A stretch of 44,168 bases of DNA from Fictibacillus phosphorivorans (GTDB lineage: Bacteria; Bacillota; Bacilli; Bacillales; Fictibacillaceae): positions 1-44,168 of the forward strand of contig NZ_JAMBOR010000027.1 in NCBI RefSeq assembly GCF_023715845.1. Reading direction: 5' to 3'. Below are positions 16,477 through 25,181 of this stretch, in pieces. Position 1 is the stretch's first letter. The number at the start of each line of letters is the position of its first letter. Both the position numbers and the translations under genes were made by a program. A model generated the notes under the pieces. It saw only the letters and a list, made by a program, of their open reading frames with translations, did no database searches and was not told the origin of the DNA.

Positions 16477-16644
16477 CTATGAACGCTTACGTGTTTGAAT
16501 TTCAAGCACATAGTTATTTAATGCTTGCTGGGTTTCCCCATTCACTTGGTTGTATGCATGCTTCGAGTTGGCACGCGGTGAGTGAAAGGGGTCTGTGTAC
16601 TTTGCGTTAAATCGTGTTGATGAGAAATATTCTTTCTTGTTCAA
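16477..16644 (-). CDS. YpzG-family small protein
   Basis: From a TTG at 16644 (GGGGGTGA about 5 nt upstream) the frame encodes 55 residues. The C-terminal half, FHSPRANSKHAYNQVNGETQ followed by QALNNYVLEIQTRKRS, is the signature of the YpzG family of small spore-former proteins. A longer frame reaching 16794 overlaps sspK in another phase and shows no resemblance upstream, so the short form is annotated. It lies directly downstream of sspK on the same strand. Its role is unknown; a spore association is only a guess from context. Confidence 0.75.
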   Translation of the reverse strand: MNKKEYFSSTRFNAKYTDPFHSPRANSKHAYNQVNGETQQALNNYVLEIQTRKRS

Positions 16645-16684
16645 CTGATTCACCCCCCCAGAATGAAATTCATAACCGCAAGAG

Positions 16685-16840
16685 TTACTGATCATCTCGG
16701 TGTTGATTGGATAAAAACATTCGCTCCTGTGGATGGTCGCGAGTTGATCCATCTGGCCGTTTAGAAGAGAACTCTTCTTTCGCTCTCGGCTCACCTGAGA
16801 AGGAGATCCGATTCGGGAAGTTTTTCGATTTGTTTCGCAT
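16685..16840 (-). CDS. sspK: Small acid-soluble spore protein K
   Basis: This 51-residue SspK has the family features: MRNKSKNFP at the start, then [17 protein letters not shown] and HPQERM. In B. subtilis SspK is a minor forespore protein made under sigma-G. An AAAGGAGGT ribosome binding site lies just upstream of the ATG at 16840, which decides the start against an upstream in-frame ATG. The sspK-yfhJ order matches B. subtilis. No clear sigma-G promoter was recognised. Confidence 0.92.
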   Translation of the reverse strand: MRNKSKNFPNRISFSGEPRAKEEFSSKRPDGSTRDHPQERMFLSNQHRDDQ

Positions 16841-16941
16841 TTGTAATACCTCCTTTAAATCGGTTCTCAACTAGTATGAAACGTATTAGAAACCTTTATG
16901 TGACGGGGGTTTCCTTAAAAATTGGATAAGGAGGGAGAATA

Positions 16942-17208
16942 ATGGAAGAGCGCTTTGAAAAATTAGCGAAAATGCTCCAAAAAGTGAACCCAGACCTGAG
17001 TTATCAGGAATCCAGGGAATGGGTGGAAGGATTATGGGAAGATTTTGAATCAACTCGTGCAAGAGCTGGAAGGGATTATGAGGGACAAGATGTAACCGAG
17101 AAAATGGTGACACAGCTGATCAATTCCTACGGGCATAAGCTTCACGAGTACTTTTCGAGCAATCCGAAATTTCAACGATTCATTAAAAAAGACGGGCCGA
17201 TTCACTAA
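16942..17208 (+). CDS. yfhJ: YfhJ-family (WVELL-type) protein
   Basis: This 88-residue protein carries LSYQESREWVEGLWEDFEST and the GRDYEGQDVTEKMVTQLI stretch, which match YfhJ and the WVELL protein family. In B. subtilis the WVELL motif reads WVELLWEDFE; here EL is replaced by EG. The protein is likely helical and cytoplasmic, with unknown function. A strong AAGGAGGGAG site precedes the start. It is divergent from sspK. A hairpin overlapping the stop codon (17191-17215) acts as terminator. Confidence 0.9.
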   Translation: MEERFEKLAKMLQKVNPDLSYQESREWVEGLWEDFESTRARAGRDYEGQDVTEKMVTQLINSYGHKLHEYFSSNPKFQRFIKKDGPIH

Positions 17209-17220
17209 GCCCGTCTCTTT
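17191..17220. terminator. Terminator overlapping the yfhJ stop
   Basis: GACGGGC (17191-17197) pairs with GCCCGTC (17209-17215), followed by TCTTTAC. It serves the convergent yfhJ and yfhP genes. Confidence 0.65.
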
Positions 17221-17222
17221 AC

Positions 17223-18224
17223 TTATTCATTGTTGTTTATTAGGTCCATCGGCGAGAAATCCATTTTCTTTTTCAGACGGTCTTCTGAATAAACCCATCC
17301 TGTATAAGAAGTGATGATATTCAGGTTCTCATCGAGCTGAACCATAGCGACAAAAGGATAGTGACCTTTACTTCGGTACCTGAGGTCAATAAATTGAACC
17401 ATATGGCCATGATCGTTCTTCTCAATTTCCCATCGATGCACAGGGGAGAAGGAAAGAAAGGCTGAGATGTTTTTATCTAATTTTGCAGCATCAATAATTT
17501 TGGACTGTGGAATAGGGAGCCTGTCGAATGTATCCCAGATTGTCACTTTCCCATTTTTTAATCCAGCCACAAAAAATTCATGCTTAGATTTAATGGCTAA
17601 ATGGTATTGTCCCCAGCGCATGGTTGGACTCGCATAGATTTCTTCTGCTTCAGGTATTTTTTCTAAAACTACCTTGTTAACCTTTTGACGTGCAAGAATG
17701 CGCCAAACGTAATAAAAGACAAGGATGACATACACGCCTAAGAAGGTGTACCCGGGATCTGCGCCTACATACCAAAGGAGTAAACCCGCGATATGAAGGA
17801 AGAAGATAAATGGGTCAAAGATGCTGATCACACCTAAAGCAATCCATTTTTTCGAAAGAGGATACAGAGCTTGTGTGCCATAAGCATTAAATATATCTAC
17901 AAATACGTGCAGGAAAACAGCTATAGCGGTCCATACAAGTAGCTTTCCGCTGTCTGCCTGCGGAACAAATAATGATATGATGCCGAATAATAGAAGCGGC
18001 CAAATCACTAATGCAGGCAAAGAATGGGTTAAGCCTCTATGGTTCCGAATATAGACTGCGTTATTTTTCAATTTTAGGATAGTATCAAAATCTGGAGCCT
18101 GGGAACCGATTAAAGTTCCGGCAAGGATGGCTTGGGATGTCGCTGGATCATTTGCAATGGCAGGGTCCAGCATGGCTAAACCGCCTAATCCGAGCCCCAT
18201 TACAATATGTGTGCCTGTATCCAA
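17223..18224 (-). CDS. yfhP: YfhP membrane-bound metal-dependent hydrolase family protein
   Basis: This 333-residue YdjM/LexA-binding-like membrane protein has the N-terminal MDTGTHIVMGLGLGG. The conserved HRGLTHSLPA motif supplies likely metal ligands. Four to five membrane segments follow up to about residue 190, and a soluble C-terminal half ends the protein. A TTG at 18224 is preferred because AGGAGG lies 8 nt upstream; the GTG three codons earlier overlaps that site. In B. subtilis YfhP is described as a negative regulator of its neighbour yfhQ-region genes, but I cannot infer regulation here. The context, next to mutY, is conserved. Confidence 0.87.
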   Translation of the reverse strand: MDTGTHIVMGLGLGGLAMLDPAIANDPATSQAILAGTLIGSQAPDFDTILKLKNNAVYIRNHRGLTHSLPALVIWPLLLFGIISLFVPQADSGKLLVWTAIAVFLHVFVDIFNAYGTQALYPLSKKWIALGVISIFDPFIFFLHIAGLLLWYVGADPGYTFLGVYVILVFYYVWRILARQKVNKVVLEKIPEAEEIYASPTMRWGQYHLAIKSKHEFFVAGLKNGKVTIWDTFDRLPIPQSKIIDAAKLDKNISAFLSFSPVHRWEIEKNDHGHMVQFIDLRYRSKGHYPFVAMVQLDENLNIITSYTGWVYSEDRLKKKMDFSPMDLINNNE

Positions 18225-18264
18225 GGCGACCACCTCCTATGTAGGGAATGGAGTGAACAAATAT

Positions 18265-18579
18265 ATGTTAACCGTTTTTATGGAGTATAAAATAATTCCA
18301 GAGACACTTCAATCATATGAGTATGAAATGGTATCTGTGATTCGTGAACTTGAAAATTTAGGTGCAACCGATATTCAGTGGTATAGAGCTGCTGATCAGC
18401 CTTCACTTTACGTTGAATATTTTAAGGTTTCGGATAAAGAAATGTATGCATCGATAAAAGAAAAACGTACGTCCAATGAGCACCCTATTTTTTCAAAGCT
18501 TTTCCCTTTTGTTTCAGGGGGAGCAGAAAAAATACATTGCTGGGCGTTTGAAAAATTGAACATAAAGGAAGATCTGTAA
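18265..18579 (+). CDS. Conserved hypothetical protein (possible ferredoxin-like/NIPSNAP-type fold)
   Basis: This 104-residue protein begins [20 protein letters not shown]. The pattern of a beta strand, a helix ([11 protein letters not shown]), two strands ([20 protein letters not shown]) and a helix containing [11 protein letters not shown] is what dimeric alpha/beta-barrel or NIPSNAP-like proteins show. The resemblance is structural inference only; the family is not recognised. The ATG has GGAGTG 9 nt upstream. It is divergent from yfhP and ends just before mutY, with one base between, so it is probably cotranscribed with mutY. Confidence 0.7.
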   Translation: MLTVFMEYKIIPETLQSYEYEMVSVIRELENLGATDIQWYRAADQPSLYVEYFKVSDKEMYASIKEKRTSNEHPIFSKLFPFVSGGAEKIHCWAFEKLNIKEDL

Positions 18580-18580
18580 A

Positions 18581-19696
18581 TTGAACAATACAAGTAATAG
18601 TTTATTTTCCCTCAACCCGTCATATGTGAAACAATTCCAAGAACACTTACTTACTTGGTATGAAGAAAATAAGCGCACTCTGCCTTGGCGAGAAAATCAA
18701 GATCCTTACCGTGTCTGGGTATCCGAAATCATGCTCCAACAAACACGGGTAGATACGGTCATTCCCTATTTCGAGCGTTTCACAAGCCTTTTTCCTACCC
18801 TTCAGGATCTTGCATATGCGGATGAAGAAAAAGTACTGAAGGCTTGGGAGGGTCTAGGTTATTATTCCCGAGTTCGAAACTTACAAACCGCCGTAAAAGA
18901 AGTGTGTGAAAATTATGGGGGAAAAGTACCGAATACTCCAAAGGAAATTTCAAGTTTAAAAGGTGTGGGACCTTATACGGCTGGAGCCATTTTAAGTATT
19001 GCTTATGGAATTCCTGAACCAGCGGTGGATGGCAATGTGATGCGGGTATTGTCACGAATACTCTTAATTGAGGAAGATATCAGTAAGCCCAGGACAAGAG
19101 TTTTGTTTGAAAAAGCTGTTCGTGTATTGATCTCGCATGAAGATCCGTCTTCTTTTAATCAAGCGTTGATGGAGCTCGGCGCGCTGATCTGTACACCGAA
19201 ATCACCAGCTTGTCTACTATGTCCGATGAGAGAACAATGTAAAGGATTTGAGCAGGGCAGACAGCATGAGCTCCCTGTAAAACTTGGTAAAACAAAAGTG
19301 AGAAAAGCAAAAATGGCCGCTGGCATTCTGACGGGGGAGGACGGAAGGTTTCTTATTCATAAAAGACCTTCTGAAGGCTTGCTCGCAAACATGTGGGAAT
19401 TCCCGAATATAGAATATGTGGGCGAAAACAAAACAGCAGGAACAGATGCTTTAAAAGGCTATTTAGATGAATTGCTTGGTGCTCAGACTGTTCTTGATGA
19501 AAAGGCAGGATACATCGAGCATGTTTTTTCACACTTAAAATGGGAAATCAATATATGGCAAGGAAACATTGTAAAAGTTACTGAAGAGCTGCCGCCGGAT
19601 TGGAAGTGGGTGGGAGTAGAGGACTTGAATCAATATCCGTTCCCTGTTTCTCATCAGAAAATTATCCGGCTGATAAAGGAGGCAATCATTGTATGA
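18581..19696 (+). CDS. mutY: A/G-specific adenine DNA glycosylase MutY
   Basis: This 371-residue base-excision repair enzyme removes A mispaired with 8-oxoG. The catalytic Glu49 lies in [13 protein letters not shown]. The helix-hairpin-helix [10 protein letters not shown] (128-137) is followed by the catalytic Asp150 in AVDGNV. The 4Fe-4S cluster ligands are Cys204, Cys211, Cys214 and Cys220 (C-x6-C-x2-C-x5-C). A C-terminal NUDIX-like 8-oxoG recognition domain spans about 240-365 ([17 protein letters not shown]). A TTG start follows AAGGAAGAT. The stop overlaps the next gene (ATGA), so an operon is likely. Confidence 0.96.
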   Translation: MNNTSNSLFSLNPSYVKQFQEHLLTWYEENKRTLPWRENQDPYRVWVSEIMLQQTRVDTVIPYFERFTSLFPTLQDLAYADEEKVLKAWEGLGYYSRVRNLQTAVKEVCENYGGKVPNTPKEISSLKGVGPYTAGAILSIAYGIPEPAVDGNVMRVLSRILLIEEDISKPRTRVLFEKAVRVLISHEDPSSFNQALMELGALICTPKSPACLLCPMREQCKGFEQGRQHELPVKLGKTKVRKAKMAAGILTGEDGRFLIHKRPSEGLLANMWEFPNIEYVGENKTAGTDALKGYLDELLGAQTVLDEKAGYIEHVFSHLKWEINIWQGNIVKVTEELPPDWKWVGVEDLNQYPFPVSHQKIIRLIKEAIIV

Positions 19697-20448
19697 ACTT
19701 AGAACTTGAAGGAAAATCAGTCCTTATTACAGGCGGATCGAAAGGAATCGGTCAGGCGATTGCCTATGCATTTTTAGAAGAAGGTGCAAAAGTTGGTATT
19801 GTAGGGCGGACGTCGAGTGATTTGGAATCAGCCCAAAAAGAAGGCATCGAAATTTTCCAAGGTGATGTAACCGTTGAAACAGACCGGAAACGTGTCATGA
19901 AAGACTTCTTAAAGAAGTTTGGAACGATTGATGTTCTCGTTAACAATGCGGGCGGCAGTAATGGATCAACCGTTATGGATACAAGTTTGGAACAGTTTGA
20001 AGAAGCGCTGCATCTGAATTTTTTGTCCGCAGTGGATTTAAGCAAACAAGCAGCGGAAGTAATGAGCGGAAATACAGAGGGTGGAGCAATTATTAACATT
20101 TCATCCATCTTTGGCCGAGAATCTGGCGGAAAACCGACTTATAATGCAAGTAAAGCTGCCATGATCTCATTTACGAAATCATTTGGTGATGAAATAATTA
20201 AAAAAGGTGTTCGGGTGAATGGGGTAGCTCCTGGTTCCATTTTGCATGAAACCGGAAATTGGAAAAAGCGATTGGAACAAGATCCGGAAAAAATAAATGC
20301 ATTTGTTCAAGAACATATTTCGGCGGGACGATTTGGTACAGTAGAAGAAGTGGCAAATGTAGTCCTCTTTTTAGCTTCTAAAAGGGCTTCTTGGGTCGTA
20401 GGAAGCACGTTGAACGTGGATGGCGGACAATCTTATAGCAATTTTTAA
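19693..20448 (+). CDS. SDR-family oxidoreductase at the fabL position
   Basis: This 251-residue classical short-chain dehydrogenase has the NADP(H) motif [13 protein letters not shown], Ser in [11 protein letters not shown], the catalytic YNASK (Y-x3-K) and the C-terminal VDGG. It sits where B. subtilis has fabL (enoyl-ACP reductase III), but FabL uses a wider Tyr/Lys spacing, and this sequence looks FabG-like. I therefore do not name it fabL. The start at 19693 has AAAGGAGG upstream and overlaps the mutY stop by 4 bp. The substrate is unknown. Confidence 0.85.
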   Translation: MNLELEGKSVLITGGSKGIGQAIAYAFLEEGAKVGIVGRTSSDLESAQKEGIEIFQGDVTVETDRKRVMKDFLKKFGTIDVLVNNAGGSNGSTVMDTSLEQFEEALHLNFLSAVDLSKQAAEVMSGNTEGGAIINISSIFGRESGGKPTYNASKAAMISFTKSFGDEIIKKGVRVNGVAPGSILHETGNWKKRLEQDPEKINAFVQEHISAGRFGTVEEVANVVLFLASKRASWVVGSTLNVDGGQSYSNF

Positions 20449-20456
20449 TAAAAATA

Positions 20457-20485
20457 AGCCCCTCGCGAAGCGATGGGCTGTTTTT
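20457..20485 (+). terminator. Terminator after the mutY-SDR operon
   Basis: The stem AGCCCC-TCGC/GCGA-GGGCT with a short loop is followed by GTTTTT. Confidence 0.8.
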
Positions 20486-20549
20486 ATGCGCGCGTTCGCT
20501 CGCCGAGATAAATGAGCGTTCGCCAAAAAAAACACGCGTCAATAAAATA

Positions 20550-20569
20550 ATCCCCAGCACGCTGGGGAT
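20550..20569 (-). terminator. Terminator after yfhS
   Basis: The stem ATCCCCAGC/GCTGGGGAT (9 bp) has a 2-nt apical sequence, so only the outer pairs form. On the minus strand TATTTTATT follows. Confidence 0.65.
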
Positions 20570-20578
20570 CCACCTCAT

Positions 20579-20803
20579 TTAATCATATTTAACTTCTGTC
20601 CCGTGTGTATAATCTGCTTCGCCGCGTTTTAAGCCGCCGCGTGCTTCTATCTCCTTGATAATTTCTCTGTGGATGGTCGTGCCTTCTTCGTTTAAATAGG
20701 GAGTCATCTGCTGCAGAGAGTGGTGAAAATAAGCAAGTTCTTCGTCTTTCCATTCCTTTTTGCTGGTCATACTAAGTTCGGTCATATCTCTTCCTACATA
20801 CAT
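20579..20803 (-). CDS. yfhS: YfhS-like protein
   Basis: This 74-residue protein begins MYVGRDMTELSMTSKKEWKD. It continues with ELAYFHHSLQQMTPYLNEEG, a pattern I recognise from YfhS (same length in B. subtilis). It is acidic and probably helical; the function is unknown. AAGGAGGTTG lies upstream of the ATG. It is convergent with the mutY-SDR operon and divergent from sspE. The surrounding gene order agrees with B. subtilis. Confidence 0.8.
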   Translation of the reverse strand: MYVGRDMTELSMTSKKEWKDEELAYFHHSLQQMTPYLNEEGTTIHREIIKEIEARGGLKRGEADYTHGTEVKYD

Positions 20804-20946
20804 TCGTTTTCAACCTCCTTAATTCATGCAATCATTCATTTATCCCCCAATTTTTTCTCTTTTAATACTGGAAATATCTAATAATAAAAAAACCTTATAA
20901 AACCCGGTTACTCCGGGTAAATTATATTTCGTGGAGGTGAAAAAAC

Positions 20947-21138
20947 ATGGACAAACAACAAAGACAACAACAACAACAACAAGCGTCTAAAACAAACGCT
21001 CAACAAGTTCGTCAACAAAACCAACAGTCTCAAGCTGGTCAATCTTATGGAACTGAATTTGCTAGCGAAACTAACGCTCAACAAGTTCGTCAGCAAAACC
21101 AACAGTCTCAACAAAAAAAGAACCAACAACAACAATAA
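20947..21138 (+). CDS. sspE: Gamma-type small acid-soluble spore protein SspE
   Basis: This 63-residue Gln/Asn-rich gamma-type SASP is an amino-acid reserve for germinating spores. Two copies of a 17-residue unit (ASKTNAQQVRQQNQQSQ and ASETNAQQVRQQNQQSQ) are separated by a spacer. The segment TEFASE matches the GPR protease cleavage site. The coding repeats are at 20983-21033 and 21061-21111. A GTGGAGGTG site precedes the ATG. A strong terminator follows. No convincing sigma-G promoter was found, although one is expected. Confidence 0.95.
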   Translation: MDKQQRQQQQQQASKTNAQQVRQQNQQSQAGQSYGTEFASETNAQQVRQQNQQSQQKKNQQQQ

Positions 21139-21147
21139 CCTCTATCC

Positions 21148-21180
21148 AAAAATGCTCCCTATCACTAGGGGGCATTTTTT
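21148..21180 (+). terminator. Terminator after sspE
   Basis: The stem AAAAATGC-CCCT / AGGG-GCATTTTTT has a one-base bulge and ends in a T-run. Confidence 0.85.
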
Positions 21181-21494
21181 GGTTGTTCTAAAAACCCGCA
21201 CGTTTCCTATACATAACCGCTGGGAATACTAATAAAGCGGAATTATTATAAAAAAGGCGTTTATTTTAAAAAAACCGGGACAAGTACATTTCCAAACTAT
21301 TCTTAAAACGATATAATAAAGTAGAGAAAAAAACGTGTTATGTAAGAAAGAAATTGAACGGGAATTAAAAAACAAACGTAGAACGAGGTTTAAACATGGA
21401 GCTGGTGAATTACCGACAAATGGTTTAAGAAAGGAGAGTCAGCAACTCAATAGGTAACATTAGCTTCCGGAACTCGGGCAGAAAGGAGAGAGAG
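21181..21494 (+). promoter_or_regulatory. Long ntdP upstream region with a possible uORF
   Basis: No full gene lies in these 314 bp. A TATAAT (21312-21317) may be the -10 of the ntdP promoter; its -35 (near TTTCCA) is poor. The leader would then be about 170 nt. Inside it an ATG at 21396, with GAGG 8 nt upstream, opens a 10-codon frame (MELVNYRQMV, stop at 21426-21428). A second AAAGGAG at 21431-21437 has no start codon at proper distance. Confidence 0.4.
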
Positions 21495-22022
21495 ATGAGT
21501 TTTCCTGCAACCGGAAGTATAATCAATATTCAAAGCTACAAACATAATGGCTACCTCCACCGTAACTGGGAGGATACTGTCATTTTAAAAGGGACTCCCA
21601 GTCAGGTAATCTGCGGTAACGACCGAATCTTGGTTACCGAATCAGACGGCCGACAATGGCGAACAAGGGAGCCTGCTATATGCTATTTTAATTCTAAGCA
21701 GTGGTTTAACGTGATCGGCATGATAAGAGAAGATGGTATTTATTATTATTGCAACCTTGGCTCCCCTTTTATGTGGGACAAGGAGGCTTTGAAGTATATT
21801 GATTATGATTTAGATATTAAAGTATTTCCAGATGGAACTTATATCTTATTAGATGAAGATGAATATGAACTTCATAAAAGAATGATGAGGTATCCGAGTC
21901 AGCTCGACGCGATCATTCAAAAAAATCTTCAAGAATTAATTATGATGGTTACACAGAAAAAGGGGCCGTTCGAACCTGGATTTGTGGAACAATGGTATGA
22001 AAGATATTTAGAATTTCGTTAA
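21495..22022 (+). CDS. ntdP: Nucleoside tri-/diphosphatase NtdP (YgaC, DUF402)
   Basis: This 175-residue DUF402 protein hydrolyses nucleoside tri- and diphosphates in characterised relatives. Conserved family segments include [47 protein letters not shown] and the acidic [17 protein letters not shown] metal-binding region. The C-terminus [14 protein letters not shown] is also typical. AAAGGAGAGAG lies upstream. It occupies the position of ygaC between sspE and ygaD. Confidence 0.93.
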   Translation: MSFPATGSIINIQSYKHNGYLHRNWEDTVILKGTPSQVICGNDRILVTESDGRQWRTREPAICYFNSKQWFNVIGMIREDGIYYYCNLGSPFMWDKEALKYIDYDLDIKVFPDGTYILLDEDEYELHKRMMRYPSQLDAIIQKNLQELIMMVTQKKGPFEPGFVEQWYERYLEFR

Positions 22023-22108
22023 AAAGGAAAGCCTGTTGAGTAGTCAGCAGGTTATCCTTTTTTACTCATAGCGAGAATAACTTGGCAGCAGCCAAGTTTT
22101 CTTTTTTT
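22021..22108 (+). terminator. Two tandem hairpin terminators after ntdP
   Basis: The first hairpin (22021-22063) has an AAAAAGGA/TCCTTTTT base and an inner CCTGTTGA/TCAGCAGG. The second (22079-22098) is the perfect AACTTGGC/GCCAAGTT with a T-run to 22108. Confidence 0.8.
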
Positions 22109-22217
22109 CTAAAATTGAAACGGAAGGGAGTTCCTATCAAGATAATGGGGAAGCCTCTTTCATAAAAATACAGCGTTTGAAAAAACAGTCTGATGAATAC
22201 AGAATGGTGTGATAGGC

Positions 22218-23960
22218 ATGGATAGTATTAAGCGCTATTTGGCATTTGTTAAGCCCTATAAATGGCAGATTTTCTGGACAATTTTAATTGGTCTTGCCAA
22301 ATTCGGTATACCTTTATTGACTCCGCTCATCCTCAAATATGTGTTGGACGATATTATTCAGACTTCCTTGCCGTTTGATGAAAAGATGAATAAGCTCTAT
22401 TGGCTGATGGGTGGAGCTGCTGTTATATTTGTTGTTCTTCGGCCGCCGATCGAATATTGGAGACAATTTTACGCACAGTGGGTAGGAAGTAAGATTTTAT
22501 ATGATATTCGCGATAAGATGTTCGATCATATTCAGCGCTTAAGTCTTCGTTTTTATTCGAATAACAAATCTGGGGAAATCATTTCCAGAGTCATTCATGA
22601 TGTGGAACAGACGAAGACATTTGTGATCACAGGTCTCATGAATGTATGGCTGGATATGGCAACGATTATTATTGCTGTAGCCATCATGTTTTCTATGGAT
22701 GTTTGGTTGACGATCGTCGCCTTATCGATGCTGCCGGTCTATGCGTTTTCGGTGAAATTCTTCTATGCGCGTCTCCGTCAGCTGACGAAAGACCGATCAC
22801 AGGCACTTGCTGAAGTACAGGGGCACCTGCATGAAAGGGTTCAAGGAATGTCTGTGATCAGGAGCTTTGCGCTAGAAGATCATGAGCAAGTTCAGTTTGA
22901 TAAGCGTAACGCCAAATTTTTAAATAAAGCAATCGATCATACAAAGTGGAATGCAAAAACATTCTCTGTAGTTAATACAGTGACTGATGTCGCTCCACTC
23001 CTTGTAATCGGATTCGCGGCTTATCAAGCCATTAGTGGTAACATCACAATTGGTGCCTTAGTCGCTTTTGTCGCTTACATGGACAGGCTTTACAACCCAT
23101 TAAGACGACTTGTGAATTCATCGACTACCCTAACGCAATCCATTGCATCTATGGACAGAATGTTTGAATTTTTGGATGAAAAGTATGATATCGAGGATTT
23201 GCCTAAAGCAAAAACGTTAGAACATGTAAAAGGGGCACTGGATTTTGAGAATGTATCGTTTACCTACAACGAGGACGAAACAGATGTGCTTCATAACGTT
23301 ACGTTATCGGTCAAACCGGGTGAAACCATTGCTTTGGTCGGAATGAGCGGGGGAGGAAAGTCATCATTAATTAGTCTGATTCCGCGGTTTTATGATGTAA
23401 CAGAGGGAAGTATCAAACTTGATGGAACGGATATACGTGAATTTAAAGTGAGGTCTTTACGCGATAAAATCGGAATGGTTCTTCAGGATAATATTTTGTT
23501 CAGCGAGTCAGTACGTGCGAATATCCTCATGGGGAATCCTGAGGCTTCAGAGGAAGAGATGATTTCAGCTGCAAAAGCTGCAAATGCACATGATTTTATT
23601 ATGAATTTGCCGCAAGGATACGATACGAAAATAGGGGAACGCGGCGTTAAGCTTTCTGGTGGACAGAAGCAGCGAGTTGCCATCTCAAGGGTATTTTTGA
23701 AAAACCCTCCGATTCTTATTTTAGACGAAGCAACCTCCGCACTCGATCTTGAAAGTGAACATTTGATCCAAGAAGCACTAGAGAAGCTTGCGAAGGACCG
23801 GACCACTTTTATCGTGGCACACCGGTTGTCTACGATCACTCATGCTGACCGCATTATTGTGATTGATAAAGGAAGGATCGCTGAAATAGGCAATCATAAA
23901 GAATTAATGGAAAAACAAGGACCGTATTATGATTTATTTACGGTTCAACAATTGAATTAG
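22218..23960 (+). CDS. ygaD: ABC transporter, fused membrane and ATPase domains (YgaD)
   Basis: This 580-residue half-transporter exporter is of the multidrug/lipid type. Six membrane helices span about residues 1-310. The ATPase domain follows, with Walker [10 protein letters not shown], signature LSGGQKQR, Walker [14 protein letters not shown] and the H-loop VAHRLST. It most likely works as a homodimer; the substrate is unknown. The ATG at 22218 starts [16 protein letters not shown] like YgaD. Neither it nor a GTG three codons upstream has a good ribosome binding site; only GGTGTGAT is available. A terminator follows directly. Confidence 0.92.
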   Translation: MDSIKRYLAFVKPYKWQIFWTILIGLAKFGIPLLTPLILKYVLDDIIQTSLPFDEKMNKLYWLMGGAAVIFVVLRPPIEYWRQFYAQWVGSKILYDIRDKMFDHIQRLSLRFYSNNKSGEIISRVIHDVEQTKTFVITGLMNVWLDMATIIIAVAIMFSMDVWLTIVALSMLPVYAFSVKFFYARLRQLTKDRSQALAEVQGHLHERVQGMSVIRSFALEDHEQVQFDKRNAKFLNKAIDHTKWNAKTFSVVNTVTDVAPLLVIGFAAYQAISGNITIGALVAFVAYMDRLYNPLRRLVNSSTTLTQSIASMDRMFEFLDEKYDIEDLPKAKTLEHVKGALDFENVSFTYNEDETDVLHNVTLSVKPGETIALVGMSGGGKSSLISLIPRFYDVTEGSIKLDGTDIREFKVRSLRDKIGMVLQDNILFSESVRANILMGNPEASEEEMISAAKAANAHDFIMNLPQGYDTKIGERGVKLSGGQKQRVAISRVFLKNPPILILDEATSALDLESEHLIQEALEKLAKDRTTFIVAHRLSTITHADRIIVIDKGRIAEIGNHKELMEKQGPYYDLFTVQQLN

Positions 23961-23964
23961 AGTG

Positions 23965-23996
23965 AAAAAAGATCGGCTTATGCCGGTCTTTTTTTT
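23965..23996 (+). terminator. Terminator after ygaD
   Basis: A-tract, CGGC/GCCG-centred stem and an eight-T tract lie directly after the stop codon. Confidence 0.85.
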
Positions 23997-24064
23997 GTAA
24001 TCTTTTATGAAATTAATGCAATAAAGTTAAGTCTTTATGCCTACATCGGTAGGAGTAATTGTCG

Positions 24065-24079
24065 ATAATTCTGAAAATT
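24065..24079 (+). promoter_or_regulatory. CodY-box-like site upstream of the peptide transporter operon
   Basis: ATAATTCTGAAAATT matches the CodY consensus AATTTTCWGAAAATT at 12 of 15 positions, with the whole right arm intact. It lies about 95-110 bp before the first gene of an oligopeptide transporter operon, a typical CodY target. Binding is inferred. Confidence 0.45.
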
Positions 24080-24173
24080 AATTATTGTCAAAATGTCAGA
24101 GTAGTGTCATAATTCACAACAGAGAAGTAATATTCTAGGAAATTTGACAGCTTAGAGAAAGGAGTGAGATCTC

Positions 24174-25181
24174 ATGGGGAATCCAGTCTTAGAAGTTAAG
24201 AATTTAAAGACTTCTTTCCTGACAGAGGATGACGCAATTCCAGCAGTAGATGGTGTTGATTTTCATATTAATCCTGGCGAAGTATTAGGAATTGTTGGTG
24301 AATCTGGCTGTGGCAAGAGCGTAACATCACTTTCTGTCATGGGCTTAGTACCTACCCCGCCTGGGAAAATTGAAGGGGAGATCCTCTTTAAAGGTGAAAA
24401 TCTTGCTTCAGCACCAGAAAAAAGGATGCGTCAAATTAGAGGCAACGAGATCGGAATGATTTTTCAGGAGCCGATGACAAGCTTAAATCCGGTTATCACG
24501 ATCGGTGACCAGCTCATTGAATCATTGCGCATACATAGAAAATGGTCTAAAAAAGAAGCATGGAAAAAAGCGATCGAAATGCTAAAGCTTGTTGGATTGC
24601 CAAGAGCCGAAGAGCTTGTAAAAGAGTATCCGCATCAATTATCAGGAGGGATGCGTCAGCGTGTCATGATCGCGATGGCCATGATCTGTGATCCGAAACT
24701 TCTAATCGCGGACGAGCCTACAACAGCTCTTGATGTAACGATTCAAGCCCAAATTTTAGACTTAATGAAGCGATTAAATAAAGAAACAGATACTGCTATT
24801 ATGATGATCACTCATGATCTTGGTGTAGTTGCTGAAATGTGTGAACGTGTCGTTGTTATGTATGCTGGAAAAGTAGTGGAAGAGGGCGATGTGAAAACTA
24901 TTTTCCAAAACCCTCAGCATCCATACACGATTGGACTGATCAAGTCCGTCCCAGATATGAGGGAGAAGGTTGGCCGACTTTATTCCATTCCTGGGAATGT
25001 TCCGAAGCCTGGTTCCATTAAAACAGGCTGTTCATTTGCGCCACGGTGCGAGCATGCAGGAACAAGATGTATCTCTGAAACTCCGCATCTCAAAACTCAA
25101 GAAGGAAGCCATCAAGTTAGATGCTGGCTTTATGAGGAGAAAGGAGTGAACCTGCATGAGTCAGACACAGCCATTGGTTGA
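24174..25181 (+). CDS. Oligopeptide ABC transporter ATPase (OppD/AppD/DppD type)
   Basis: This 335-residue ATPase powers peptide import. The Walker A motif GESGCGKS lies near residue 43, with Q-loop [12 protein letters not shown], signature LSGGMRQR, Walker [13 protein letters not shown] and H-loop THDLG. The C-terminal oligopeptide-transporter extension carries the Cys-rich segment ([16 protein letters not shown]) found in OppD/DppD subunits. AAAGGAGTGAG precedes the ATG. It overlaps the next gene by 26 bp. The D-F-A-B-C order of this operon equals the appDFABC order of B. subtilis, but the substrate range cannot be told. Confidence 0.93.
   Translation: MGNPVLEVKNLKTSFLTEDDAIPAVDGVDFHINPGEVLGIVGESGCGKSVTSLSVMGLVPTPPGKIEGEILFKGENLASAPEKRMRQIRGNEIGMIFQEPMTSLNPVITIGDQLIESLRIHRKWSKKEAWKKAIEMLKLVGLPRAEELVKEYPHQLSGGMRQRVMIAMAMICDPKLLIADEPTTALDVTIQAQILDLMKRLNKETDTAIMMITHDLGVVAEMCERVVVMYAGKVVEEGDVKTIFQNPQHPYTIGLIKSVPDMREKVGRLYSIPGNVPKPGSIKTGCSFAPRCEHAGTRCISETPHLKTQEGSHQVRCWLYEEKGVNLHESDTAIG

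Noticed and set aside
16477-16794. Longer 105-codon version of the YpzG-like gene
   Set aside because: The N-terminal half overlaps sspK in another phase and lacks family resemblance; the TTG with its own ribosome binding site explains the conserved part.
19693-20448. Naming this gene fabL from synteny
   Set aside because: The catalytic Tyr/Lys spacing is Y-x3-K, as in ordinary SDR or FabG-like proteins, not that of enoyl-ACP reductase FabL.
20486-20535. A third, inverted copy of the 20-bp repeat family
   Set aside because: Only short matches (GAGCGAACG, CTCGGCGA) are seen, without the 20-bp period or the terminal hairpin.
20908-21135. Leu-rich minus-strand frame
   Set aside because: It is the mirror of the Gln-rich SspE coding sequence; the composition is an artefact of CAA codons read in antisense.
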